64,000 nucleotides of DNA from Pseudomonadota bacterium (GTDB taxonomy: Bacteria; Desulfobacterota; Desulfobacteria; Desulfobacterales; JAHIVH01): assembly GCA_018816735.1 (NCBI GenBank), contig JAHIVH010000052.1, forward strand, positions 44,131 through 108,130, in the 5' to 3' direction. A model generated the notes under the pieces. That model was not told the DNA's origin, searched no databases, and was given only the letters and a program-made list of their open reading frames with translations. Position numbers and translations under genes: made by a program. Below, piece by piece: positions 16,998-25,506 of this stretch (position 1 is its first letter; the number at the start of each line of letters is the position of its first letter).

Positions 16998-17852
16998 TTA
17001 AATGAGATCATGCTTTGCAGCTAAAACCGCGGCCTGGGTTCTGTCATTAACACCCAGTTTATTAAAGATGTGAATGACGTGACTTTTTACCGTATGCGGG
17101 CTGATGCGAAGCATTTCTGAAATGTCGTTGTTGGTTGAGCCGCCAGATAGCAGGCGCAGAACTTGTTTTTCACGGTCAGTCAATGGCGGCTGTCCCAGCG
17201 CCTGTGTTTTTTTGGTGTCTCTGTTTTCATCATTGTTTGATCCGGTTTCAACCACTTCCAGAGCTCTATCAGGCATTTCTTTTTGTTTTTCAGGATCTTT
17301 TTCAATCGTGACGGTTTGTGTAAGTTTTCCGTCATTGTCATAAACCGGATAAACCGCATATTCATAAATTGGAGAAGCAAATCCCGGGCAATGGTCTGCG
17401 GTTGTTTTGCCCCGGGAAAGTGCTGCGGCAAAAGCCATGCAGGTCAGATACCCGCAATCCTGACAATTGTTTCCGGGAAGCAGACGAAAGATTTCAATGG
17501 CGGAAACAGGCCTGTATTTACGGTAATTCGGGATGATTTCATTTTGCCTGAGATGTAAATCATTTAAGAAATCAACTAGTTTTTGGGCGAAGGCATTTGC
17601 GGATTCCCTGCCATTGAATGGGGCGGCAACGACCTCTTTCGGGTAGAGCGTACAGTGAACGCCTTCAAATACAAATATGATGTATGCGGGCTGATCATGA
17701 TATCTGGCGCCCGCTATCATGGCATTGATATAAGGGAAAATTGCCCTGACATCCGACGTAAGCTCAAAGTGCGCCCCCCAGCTTTTTTGTCCTGCAAGCG
17801 ACAAGATACCTGCTTTTGCAATCGAAATTTCCTTATATCCTTCAATCAGCAT
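16998..17852 (-). CDS. LuxR-type transcription regulator with an iron-sulfur cluster domain
   Basis: The C-terminus (about 225-284) is a clear LuxR/NarL helix-turn-helix: LTDREKQVLRLLSGGSTNND then PHTVKSHVIHIFNKLGV. The centre holds C130-x2-C133-x4-C138-x16-C155 in NNCQDCGYLTCMAF...HCP. This is the four-cysteine 4Fe-4S pattern of corrinoid iron-sulfur/ACS-type proteins. The N-terminal about 110 residues are an unrecognised domain with one more Cys (67). No receiver domain is present. It is probably an Fe-S-dependent sensor of iron, redox or the imported metal. It follows the DUF3786 gene by 38 bases and precedes exbB. Confidence 0.85.
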   Translation of the reverse strand: MLIEGYKEISIAKAGILSLAGQKSWGAHFELTSDVRAIFPYINAMIAGARYHDQPAYIIFVFEGVHCTLYPKEVVAAPFNGRESANAFAQKLVDFLNDLHLRQNEIIPNYRKYRPVSAIEIFRLLPGNNCQDCGYLTCMAFAAALSRGKTTADHCPGFASPIYEYAVYPVYDNDGKLTQTVTIEKDPEKQKEMPDRALEVVETGSNNDENRDTKKTQALGQPPLTDREKQVLRLLSGGSTNNDISEMLRISPHTVKSHVIHIFNKLGVNDRTQAAVLAAKHDLI

Positions 17853-17890
17853 AGACCCTTATATCTCCGGGGAAGTCCGGATGTCAAAGA

Positions 17891-18505
17891 TTAACCATAA
17901 GTTTTTATCAACCCTTGTGCTAAAGCCATGCCTGTCATGGCTAAACACTCCATATCGAGGTAGCGGCCGGCTCTCTTTTCAAACAAGATGGAACAATCTG
18001 CAGGAAACTCATCGTCCTGATCATTGAATAACAAATAGACCGGAATTTTGGGAAGCGCCCTGAATACATATGACAATTGAGCAGATACGCCAATGTCTGA
18101 GGCATTACCCCCCAATTCCCCGCAGCATTTTTCAAGCGCTGCAATTTTTCCTGAAAAATGATTAATGATCGGTTTTTCCGCTGTATTTCGAAAGCCGCCA
18201 ACATAAGGTGCTGCGGCCCTGAAATCTTTGTAAGTAACCAGCTCACAATCCAAACTGACTGTTTCCTGGCACAACAGAAGATATTTGCAGAGAATGACGC
18301 TGACAGCATGGTGGGGCTTTTTCCCTTGAGGGTCTGAAATCCCCTCGGGCGTGATCGTGAATATCTTGTCAAAAAACGGAATTAGAATGGTTTTTTTATC
18401 AACCTTAATTCCCAGTAAAGACGCTTTCTCAACAAAATCAATTGAAGCGACTTCCGAAATGTAATCGTTATATATCTTTTCAAAAACCGGTGCCTCCAAT
18501 CTCAT
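17891..18505 (-). CDS. DUF3786-family protein
   Basis: A 204-residue soluble protein. Segments such as SVILCKYLLLCQE, VTYKDFRAAAPYVGGF and FPADCSILFEKRAGRYLDME fit the DUF3786 family of anaerobic bacteria and archaea. There is no signal peptide. Cysteines are present but not as an obvious cluster. RBS GGGGGG is just before the ATG. The function is unknown; its place directly ahead of the Fe-S regulator and the TonB/ABC operon suggests a partner in sensing or handling the imported metal compound. Confidence 0.72.
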   Translation of the reverse strand: MRLEAPVFEKIYNDYISEVASIDFVEKASLLGIKVDKKTILIPFFDKIFTITPEGISDPQGKKPHHAVSVILCKYLLLCQETVSLDCELVTYKDFRAAAPYVGGFRNTAEKPIINHFSGKIAALEKCCGELGGNASDIGVSAQLSYVFRALPKIPVYLLFNDQDDEFPADCSILFEKRAGRYLDMECLAMTGMALAQGLIKTYG

Positions 18506-18707
18506 ATTCCCCCCATTATTATTGAAATTTTCGTTTCATAGACCGCTGAAACATTTCGGTGGTCGTGAATTCATAGAAGCATATTTCAGGGTTTGATAAA
18601 TCGCCCATATGGGGGACAAGGTATTTTTTTTGATTATTTTTTCAAAAGAAAGTTGAAAATCTGTGGGTAAATGGACGGATGAATCACGTGCCTTACCCTG
18701 ATTGTGT

Positions 18708-20504
18708 CTAAGAGGCTTCAACAATACCCTTGGGCAGATGAATGGAGAACGTACTCCCTTTTCCAAAAATACTTTTCACAGACACATGGCCCCCGTGGAG
18801 AGATGCGATGTGTTTCACGATTGAAAGGCCCAGGCCGGTTCCGCCGAGGTTTCGGCTTCGGGCTTTATCGACGCGGTAGAATCGTTCAAAAATGCGTTGA
18901 ATATGTTTTTCAGGAATTCCCTGGCCGTGGTCTTCTATGCGGATAAAAAGTCCGCCGGAATCATCCATGCCTGATGAAATGAGAATGCTTGTGTTTTCCG
19001 GGCTGTATTTGACGGCATTATCAATCAGGTTTACCAGTGCCTGCTCGATCAGGTGAGTGTCCAGTCTGGCCATGAGGCTGTCATCCACATTGAGTCCTAT
19101 GGAAATTTTTTTCTCATTGGCTTTTGACTGAATGACCTGAAGGGCAGTCTCGATAATCTCCCGGATATTCTTCAGTTCAAAGGAAGTGTTTTCTTTTTCT
19201 TCGTTTTTTTGTTCGATTCTGGCCAGAACAAGGAGATCTTCAAGTATCGAACTTAACCGGTTTACATGTTTCATAATGATGCCCAGAAAACGTTGCTTGT
19301 TTTCCGGCGTTTCATCATCGTTCCCTATTAATGTTTCCACAAAGCCTTTAATCGCCGTAAGGGGTGTTCGGATTTCATGGGAGACATTGGCAACAAAATC
19401 CTTCCGGATATTCTCGAGATTTCTGATCTGGGTCACATCATTCAATACGATCAGGGTTCCTATTCGTTTATCTGACGAATCTTTCAGGGGGGCACTTCTC
19501 GCATTGATGATGCTGTTTCCCAGATCATAGATCATAAAGTCGTCTTCTTCCTGTTTGGGGCTCGAAACAGTAAGATGAACGAATTTATGAAAATCAGGGT
19601 CTCTGATCACTTCCTGGATACTTCGCCCTTTAATGTTTTTCCGGCTGAGTTTTAAAATATCGAAGGCCGTCTGATTGATATTCAAAATATTCTCATCACG
19701 GTCAATACCGATAACCCCTTCTGACATGCTCGATAAAACAGCTTCAAATTCATTGCTCTGATTTTTTACAGCATCGATTCTTTCCTTGAGTTGAGCGGCC
19801 ATGCCGTTCATCGCACTTGCAAGTCCTGAAAATTCAGAAATATTGGGATCGTGAAGCCTGTGTTCCAGATCGCCTTCAGCAAATTTTGCCGCCCCTTTTT
19901 TCATATCTTCAATGGGTTTGCTGATCAGCTTTGAAATCAGAAGACTCAACAACGAGGCCATAACGGTTACCAGAAACCCAACCATCATTACCCGTGTTTT
20001 AACGGTTTGGATGGTCTGTGTGATGGATGTAATAGGGATAGATACTCTTAAAACCGAAATGACCGAATTGTTTTCAAGTATGGGCATGGCCACATACATC
20101 ATTTTTATTCTTAATGTTTCACTGTCTCTGATGGATGAGCCGCTTGTTCCTTCCAGAGCCGCAAGGATTTCCGGACGATTTTTATGGTTGTCCATCGTAG
20201 ATATGTTTTTTTCCGAGTCCCCGATAACGGTTCCATCCGGTGCAATAATGGTGATTCGCGTATCTGATGTTTTGCCAATTTGTTTGCAAAGGCCGTCTAC
20301 TGCCGCTGTATTGGGTGCGGCCAAGAGTTGATAAATATGGCCTTTTAACAGGTTGCCTCTGACCAGAAGATTTTTTTCCGTTGTTTTCAGAAAAAACTGC
20401 TCAATGAAGCTTGACGTGTAAAGTGATACCGCCACCAATGCGGTGCAGATAATGATAAAATAGGACGGATAAAGATGCCAGATGAGACGTGTTTTTTTTT
20501 TCAT
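18708..20504 (-). CDS. phoR: Phosphate regulon sensor histidine kinase PhoR
   Basis: A membrane-bound kinase of 598 residues. It has an N-terminal helix, a periplasmic sensor region of about 135 residues, a second helix, a HAMP linker, and a PAS domain (DENILNINQTAFDILKLSR). The HisKA box is VANVSHEIRTPLTAIKGF and the ATPase carries NLIDNAVKYS and GGTGLGLSIVKH. It phosphorylates PhoB under phosphate limitation. The large periplasmic domain differs from the E. coli form and is typical of longer bacterial PhoR proteins. It overlaps phoB by 4 bases. Confidence 0.93.
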   Translation of the reverse strand: MKKKTRLIWHLYPSYFIIICTALVAVSLYTSSFIEQFFLKTTEKNLLVRGNLLKGHIYQLLAAPNTAAVDGLCKQIGKTSDTRITIIAPDGTVIGDSEKNISTMDNHKNRPEILAALEGTSGSSIRDSETLRIKMMYVAMPILENNSVISVLRVSIPITSITQTIQTVKTRVMMVGFLVTVMASLLSLLISKLISKPIEDMKKGAAKFAEGDLEHRLHDPNISEFSGLASAMNGMAAQLKERIDAVKNQSNEFEAVLSSMSEGVIGIDRDENILNINQTAFDILKLSRKNIKGRSIQEVIRDPDFHKFVHLTVSSPKQEEDDFMIYDLGNSIINARSAPLKDSSDKRIGTLIVLNDVTQIRNLENIRKDFVANVSHEIRTPLTAIKGFVETLIGNDDETPENKQRFLGIIMKHVNRLSSILEDLLVLARIEQKNEEKENTSFELKNIREIIETALQVIQSKANEKKISIGLNVDDSLMARLDTHLIEQALVNLIDNAVKYSPENTSILISSGMDDSGGLFIRIEDHGQGIPEKHIQRIFERFYRVDKARSRNLGGTGLGLSIVKHIASLHGGHVSVKSIFGKGSTFSIHLPKGIVEAS

Positions 20505-21193
20505 GATTGATCTTCCGTAAACCGATATCCAACCCCTCTGACGGTTTCGATATATTTGCCATACTCGCCAAGTTTCTTTCGGATTCCTGCGACCTGGACA
20601 TCAACGCTTCGATCGGTTACAGCATATCCTTCACCCCGAACGGCGTCAACAATTTGATTTCTGCTGAATACCCATCCGGGATTATTGGCCAGAAACTGAA
20701 GGATTTGAAATTCGGTGTATGTCAAATCCACAGTCGTACCATGAACAGTGACTTCTCTTCTACCCGAATCAATCAGGAATCCATGCACATCAATAATATA
20801 GTCTTTATCATTGGGACTTTTGTCCTTTCTTCTTAAAACGCTTTTAATCCTTGCAGTAAGGACCTTTGGTGAAAATGGCTTTGTCATATAGTCATCCGCA
20901 CCCAATTCCAAACCGGTCACAATATCGGATTCTTCTCCTTTGGCAGTGAGCATGATTATAGGCACATGTTCGGTCTTTGTATTTTTTTTCAGTTTTTTAG
21001 CGACTTCCAGGCCGTCAATCCCGGGAAGCATGAGGTCTAGAAGAATTATATCAAAAGAGGTTGAACCGGCAATCTTGACCGCATTTTCTCCTGAAGTGGC
21101 ACATGTAACAGCGTAACCATCCTTTTCCAGATTATATTTGATAAGCTCCAGAATATCTTCTTCGTCATCAACAACAAGTATTTTTTTTACCAT
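20501..21193 (-). CDS. phoB: Phosphate regulon response regulator PhoB
   Basis: The receiver domain has acidic residues VVDDEED, the phosphorylated Asp in ILLDLMLPGIDG, the Thr in IMLTAKGEE and the Lys in YMTKPF. The C-terminal OmpR/PhoB winged helix contains LTYTEFQILQFLANNPGWVF and RSVDVQVAGIRKKLG. It should bind the phased repeats upstream of pstS. Confidence 0.94.
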   Translation of the reverse strand: MVKKILVVDDEEDILELIKYNLEKDGYAVTCATSGENAVKIAGSTSFDIILLDLMLPGIDGLEVAKKLKKNTKTEHVPIIMLTAKGEESDIVTGLELGADDYMTKPFSPKVLTARIKSVLRRKDKSPNDKDYIIDVHGFLIDSGRREVTVHGTTVDLTYTEFQILQFLANNPGWVFSRNQIVDAVRGEGYAVTDRSVDVQVAGIRKKLGEYGKYIETVRGVGYRFTEDQS

Positions 21194-21254
21194 AGCGATT
21201 ACTTCAACACATTTGGGTTAGGGTCATCTATTTGACATGGACGTTTGATCCTTC

Positions 21255-21938
21255 TCATGCCGTCTTTCCATCATTGCCAGGGTCCAGGTTTTTACCATGT
21301 CTGACGATTTCACCTTCAACCAGATAAATGACTTCTTCCGCGATATTGGTTGCATGGTCTGCAATCCTTTCAAGGTGTCGTGAAATCAGGAGAAGGTTAA
21401 TCAGATATCCGATAATATTTGAATTTTCTGCCATTGCCTGTTTTATTTGATCATAGGCTGTTTTTTTAATCATGTCCACGTCGTCATCCTGAATAAGCAC
21501 CTTAAATGCCAGATCGATGTCAAGGTTCACAAATGCATCCAGACTCATTTTAAGCATGTTCTGGGCTTTGGCAGACATGATTGAATAGTCGAAGTCGAAC
21601 GATTTGCCATGCTTGGCCATTACTTCGACTCTCTGGGCAACGTTTACGGCCTCATCACCGATCCTTTCCAGCTCACCGTTTATTTTAATGACAGAGATGA
21701 GAAATCTCAAATCCACAGCTACCGGTTGATGGAGCGCCAGAATTTTCAGGCATTCCTCTTCGATTTCCACTTCCATGGCATCCACTTCATGGTCAGCCTG
21801 AACAACTTGCCGAGCCATTTCAGCGTCTCTTTCATAAATGGATTGGGATGCCATTCTAACACGCTCTTCTACCATCGCGCCCAGTGTCAGAATGGATTTT
21901 TTGATTTTCGTCAATTCTTTTTGTAAATGTATAGACAT
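21255..21938 (-). CDS. phoU: Phosphate transport regulator PhoU
   Basis: It has two PhoU three-helix repeats, with the metal-binding-type segments ELERIGDEAVNVAQR and HLERIADHATNIAEE. PhoU links Pst transport to PhoR and represses signalling when phosphate is plentiful. The track start (21962) is a TTG inside pstB; the ATG at 21938 with AAGGA is preferred and gives the normal length of 227 residues. Confidence 0.94.
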   Translation of the reverse strand: MSIHLQKELTKIKKSILTLGAMVEERVRMASQSIYERDAEMARQVVQADHEVDAMEVEIEEECLKILALHQPVAVDLRFLISVIKINGELERIGDEAVNVAQRVEVMAKHGKSFDFDYSIMSAKAQNMLKMSLDAFVNLDIDLAFKVLIQDDDVDMIKKTAYDQIKQAMAENSNIIGYLINLLLISRHLERIADHATNIAEEVIYLVEGEIVRHGKNLDPGNDGKTA

Positions 21939-21954
21939 AAAAATCCTTTCAAAA

Positions 21955-22728
21955 TCATCCAAAACGGCCTGTGATATATTGCTCTGTCTTTTTTTTGGCT
22001 GGTTTTGTAAAAATGGTGTCTGTTTCCCCTGCCTCTATCAGCTTGCCCATATAGAAGAATGCCGTGATATCAGATGTCCTGGCCGCCTGCTGCATATTGT
22101 GCGTGACAATGATAATGGTAAATGTCTCTTTCAATTGATGAATGAGTTCTTCTATTTTCTGGGTGGCAATCGGGTCCAGCGCCGAGCAGGGTTCATCCAT
22201 CAGAAGAACCTCCGGTTCCACGGCAAGGGCACGCGCAATACAAAGCCTTTGCTGCTGGCCACCTGAGAGGCCAAGCGCCGAATCATGCAGCCGGTCTTTC
22301 ACTTCATCCCAGAGAGCAGCCTGTTTGATGCTTTTTTCAACGCGTTCGGCAATTGAATTTTTATCCTTCATTCCGTTGACTTTCAATCCATAAGCAACGT
22401 TTTCAAATATCGTTTTGGGAAAGGGGTTTGGTTTCTGAAATACCATGCCGATGCGTCTTCTTAAATGGACCACATCAACGGACGGTGCATAAATATCGCT
22501 ATCATCTATGTTCACATGCCCTTCCACCCGTATGCCGGGAATCAGATCGTTCATGCGGTTCAAGCACCTTAAAAAGGTACTTTTGCCACATCCGGATGGT
22601 CCGATCAAAGCAGTTACCTGATTAAGCCGGAAGTCAATCGATATCGAATCAAGGGCCTTGAATTTTCCATAATAGAAATTCAGTTCCCTGGATGTGATTT
22701 TAGGTTTTTCGTTCATTTTATATTCCAT
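21955..22728 (-). CDS. pstB: Phosphate ABC transporter ATPase PstB
   Basis: Walker A is [13 protein letters not shown], the signature is [15 protein letters not shown], and Walker B is [13 protein letters not shown]. The PstB-specific block [20 protein letters not shown] is present. A second ATG at 22716 (MNEKPKI) is an alternative start. It powers phosphate import with PstCA. Confidence 0.96.
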   Translation of the reverse strand: MEYKMNEKPKITSRELNFYYGKFKALDSISIDFRLNQVTALIGPSGCGKSTFLRCLNRMNDLIPGIRVEGHVNIDDSDIYAPSVDVVHLRRRIGMVFQKPNPFPKTIFENVAYGLKVNGMKDKNSIAERVEKSIKQAALWDEVKDRLHDSALGLSGGQQQRLCIARALAVEPEVLLMDEPCSALDPIATQKIEELIHQLKETFTIIIVTHNMQQAARTSDITAFFYMGKLIEAGETDTIFTKPAKKKTEQYITGRFG

Positions 22729-22741
22729 CGTAACTGATTTT

Positions 22742-23593
22742 TTATTGCCGCATTTTTCTTCTGAGTCTTGCCCGCATAATAATCGCGATGATGTTCATTC
22801 CCAGCACGAGGCCTATCAGCACCAGTGCTGTGCCATATTGAAGGGGACGGGTGGTTTCTATTTCCGCACCTGCAGTTGCCAGTACATAAATATGATAAGG
22901 TAATGCCATAATTTCATCAAAAATGGAAGTCGGCAGATTGGGTGAGAAATAAACCGCTGCCGTAAACATGATCGGTGCTGTTTCACCTGCTGCGCGGCTG
23001 ATTCCCAGAATGCCCCCTGTTAAAATACCGGGCATGGCTGCAGGCAATACAACTCTCATGATGGTTTGAAGTTTTGTTGCTCCCAGGCCCAAAGATGCTT
23101 CACGATATGTATCCGGAACCGCCTTGAGCGCTTCTTCGGTTGAGCCTATAATTACCGGTAGAGACATCACGGCCAGCGTCAGCGCACCTGCTAAAATCGA
23201 TACCCCCATTTTGAGATAAATGACAAAGAAGGCCAGACCGAACAGGCCGAATACCACCGATGGCACCCCGGCAAGATTGTTTATTCCCAGGCGAATGATT
23301 CGTAATGCACGGCCTTTTGCGGCATATTCATTGAGATAAATGGCAGAGGCAACCCCAATGGGGAAGGCGATTACAATTGATCCTAGGGCAAGACACAGGG
23401 TGCCTATGATACAAGGGAGAATTCCCCCTTTGGTCATGGAATCCATGGGTGGTTTGGTTAAAAATTCCCATGAGATGGCTTTCCATCCGTTTGCAAGCAT
23501 GAAATAGATGATGATGGCAAGTGCCGCGGCATTTATAAATGCCGCGAACCGGAAAAGCAAAAAAAACGTCTGCTGGGTGATTTTCCGTTTCAT
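22742..23593 (-). CDS. pstA: Phosphate ABC transporter permease PstA
   Basis: About six hydrophobic helices. The binding-protein-dependent permease loop is [24 protein letters not shown] followed by [20 protein letters not shown], the standard PstA signature. It overlaps pstC by 4 bases. Confidence 0.95.
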   Translation of the reverse strand: MKRKITQQTFFLLFRFAAFINAAALAIIIYFMLANGWKAISWEFLTKPPMDSMTKGGILPCIIGTLCLALGSIVIAFPIGVASAIYLNEYAAKGRALRIIRLGINNLAGVPSVVFGLFGLAFFVIYLKMGVSILAGALTLAVMSLPVIIGSTEEALKAVPDTYREASLGLGATKLQTIMRVVLPAAMPGILTGGILGISRAAGETAPIMFTAAVYFSPNLPTSIFDEIMALPYHIYVLATAGAEIETTRPLQYGTALVLIGLVLGMNIIAIIMRARLRRKMRQ

Positions 23594-24486
23594 AAGGTCG
23601 CATCCCCAACTTGCCTGTATTTATATGAAATATGATCGGCGATCAGATTGAATAAGAATGTAAAAATAAAAAGGACAATGCCAGTGGCAAACAGGGCGTG
23701 GTAATGATCGCCTCTGTACGGGGCTTCGGCCATTTCAGCGGCTATGCTTGCAGGAAGCGGTCTGACCGGATCAAATATGGAGCTGGGAACCATGGCTGCT
23801 CCGCCTGCAACCATCAGCACAACCATTGTTTCTCCTATGGCACGGGACATGCCTAAAATAATGGCTGTGCTGATGCCTGAAAGTGACGCAGGAATCGTTA
23901 CCCGGATGATCGTTTCAAGAGGTGTTGCTCCCAAAGCGAGGGAGGCCTCTTTTAAGCTGGAGGGTACACTGTAAAGGGCATCTTCAGAAATGCTGCAAAT
24001 CGTCGGTACCGACATGAAAGCGAGCATTAATGAGGCATTAAACATATTAAGGCCGGTTGCAATGCCAAACGTTTCCTGAAGAAACGGCGCCACAAGAACC
24101 ATTCCGAAAAAACCGATGACCACCGATGGCAGGGATGCCAGAAGTTCCACAACCGGTTTTACAATTTCCCTGACCCGGAAAGATGCAATTTCAGCAAGGT
24201 AAATGGCTGTCATGACACCCAGGGGGATTGAAATGATAGCGGAAATGAAGGTGACGGACAGAGACCCCATGATCAGTGGAAAAATACCGAAATCAGCGGG
24301 GTCAGATGTGGGATACCAGTAGTCTCCAAAAATAAAGGCCCTGATGCTGACTTTTTTTAAAATAGGCAGCCCTTCCGTAAAGAGAAAGATTGTAATCATC
24401 AAAAGAACGGCAACAGATGTTGTTGCGATAATAAAAAACACATATCGCATGAATTGTTCTTTTAATTTAGAGCTGGAAATGATCAT
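23590..24486 (-). CDS. pstC: Phosphate ABC transporter permease PstC
   Basis: A six-helix permease with the loop DALYSVPSSLKEASLALGATPLET and MSRAIGETMVVLMVAGG, matching PstC. It partners PstA. A stem-loop separates it from pstS. Confidence 0.95.
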   Translation of the reverse strand: MIISSSKLKEQFMRYVFFIIATTSVAVLLMITIFLFTEGLPILKKVSIRAFIFGDYWYPTSDPADFGIFPLIMGSLSVTFISAIISIPLGVMTAIYLAEIASFRVREIVKPVVELLASLPSVVIGFFGMVLVAPFLQETFGIATGLNMFNASLMLAFMSVPTICSISEDALYSVPSSLKEASLALGATPLETIIRVTIPASLSGISTAIILGMSRAIGETMVVLMVAGGAAMVPSSIFDPVRPLPASIAAEMAEAPYRGDHYHALFATGIVLFIFTFLFNLIADHISYKYRQVGDATL

Positions 24487-24551
24487 TGCTATAGCTGCCT
24501 TTTGATCTGAAACCTAAACATTAAAATTTTGTTCTAAGGTCTGGATTATCG

Positions 24552-24575
24552 CCTCTCCCAGTTGTCTGGAAGAGG
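24552..24575 (-). other. Stem-loop between pstS and pstC
   Basis: CCTCTCCCAG and CTGGAAGAGG pair over 10 positions (one mismatch) around TTGT. There is no T tract, so it is more likely an mRNA-stabilising or attenuating hairpin than a full terminator. It would allow more PstS than permease. Confidence 0.5.
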
Positions 24576-24589
24576 TTTGATAGTGTCAA

Positions 24590-25411
24590 TCAATACAAAG
24601 GAACAAATCCAGCGTCTTTTACTAGCTTTTGACCTTTTTCCGGATGAACGACATAATTCATGAATTTAGCCAGTTCGCCGGCAGGCCACTTGTTGGTAAA
24701 CATGTAAAGCGGTCTGCTTATCGGGAAAGTTCCGTCAAGTGTCGTCTCAGGAGAGCCAGCGATGTTTCCGACGGAAAGCGCCTTGACACTTTTATCAAGA
24801 TACCCCAGGCCGATATAACCGAGAGCATTCTTGTTTTTGCTTACAGCCTGGGCTACAGCACCATTTGATGCCTGAAGAAGCGCGCCGGGAAACACTCTTT
24901 CATTTTTCATGATTTTTTCTTCCCAGACTTCATAGGTTCCGGATGAGGTGTCTCTGGATATAACAACAATTTTGAGATCCGCGCCGCCAACCTGATTCCA
25001 GTTCGTCACTTCACCTTTATATATGGCTTTGAGCTGGTTCATAGTCAGATCTTTTATTGGGTTCGACGGGTGTACAACAGGGATGATACAGTCGTAGGCA
25101 ACGCTGAAAGGCACAGGATATTGTCCTTTTTCAACAGCCATTGTCACTTCACTATCCTTGATAAAGCGTGAGCTGTCTGCAATGTCGGTTGTGCCGTCAA
25201 CGATGGCTTTAATGCCATTCCCGGAGCCACCGCCTGAGATACTGATTTTAACGTCCGGATAGAGTGCCATATAGGCTTCTGCCACTTTCTGGGCAATGGG
25301 AAGTACGGTGGTTGATCCCTTGATAACGATGTTTTCCGCCCATGACAAGCTGGTGCTGATGATAAAGGTCATAAAAACAACCCATAATGTCAGTCTGTTT
25401 TTGTGTTTCAT
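24590..25411 (-). CDS. pstS: Periplasmic phosphate-binding protein PstS
   Basis: Signal peptide LTLWVVFMTFIISTSLSWAE, then the phosphate-binding fold with VIKGSTTVLPIAQKVAEAYM, SISGGGSGNGIKAIVDGTTD and VVISRDTSSGTYEVWEE, which carry the ligand Ser, Thr and Arg residues. At 273 residues it is the short PstS type. AAAGGAG precedes the ATG. Confidence 0.95.
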   Translation of the reverse strand: MKHKNRLTLWVVFMTFIISTSLSWAENIVIKGSTTVLPIAQKVAEAYMALYPDVKISISGGGSGNGIKAIVDGTTDIADSSRFIKDSEVTMAVEKGQYPVPFSVAYDCIIPVVHPSNPIKDLTMNQLKAIYKGEVTNWNQVGGADLKIVVISRDTSSGTYEVWEEKIMKNERVFPGALLQASNGAVAQAVSKNKNALGYIGLGYLDKSVKALSVGNIAGSPETTLDGTFPISRPLYMFTNKWPAGELAKFMNYVVHPEKGQKLVKDAGFVPLY

Positions 25412-25471
25412 TTTTTTATCTCCTTTATGTGTTTAGGTATTGTTAATTGTTAGAGCAATTTATATGTAATT

Positions 25472-25501
25472 TGTTAGAATTGTGTTAGAAAACGGTTAAT
25501 T
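25472..25501 (-). promoter_or_regulatory. Putative Pho box: three 11-bp-phased repeats ahead of pstS
   Basis: On the plus strand TGTTAGAAT (25472), TGTTAGAAA (25483) and GGTTAATTT (25494) recur with an exact 11-base period. A further TGTTAGAG lies at 25448. On the coding strand these read as TTAACC/CTAACA hexamers with 5-base gaps, the geometry of PhoB/PhoP-binding boxes. They sit 60-90 bases upstream of pstS. Confidence 0.6.
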
Positions 25502-25506
25502 TATTA

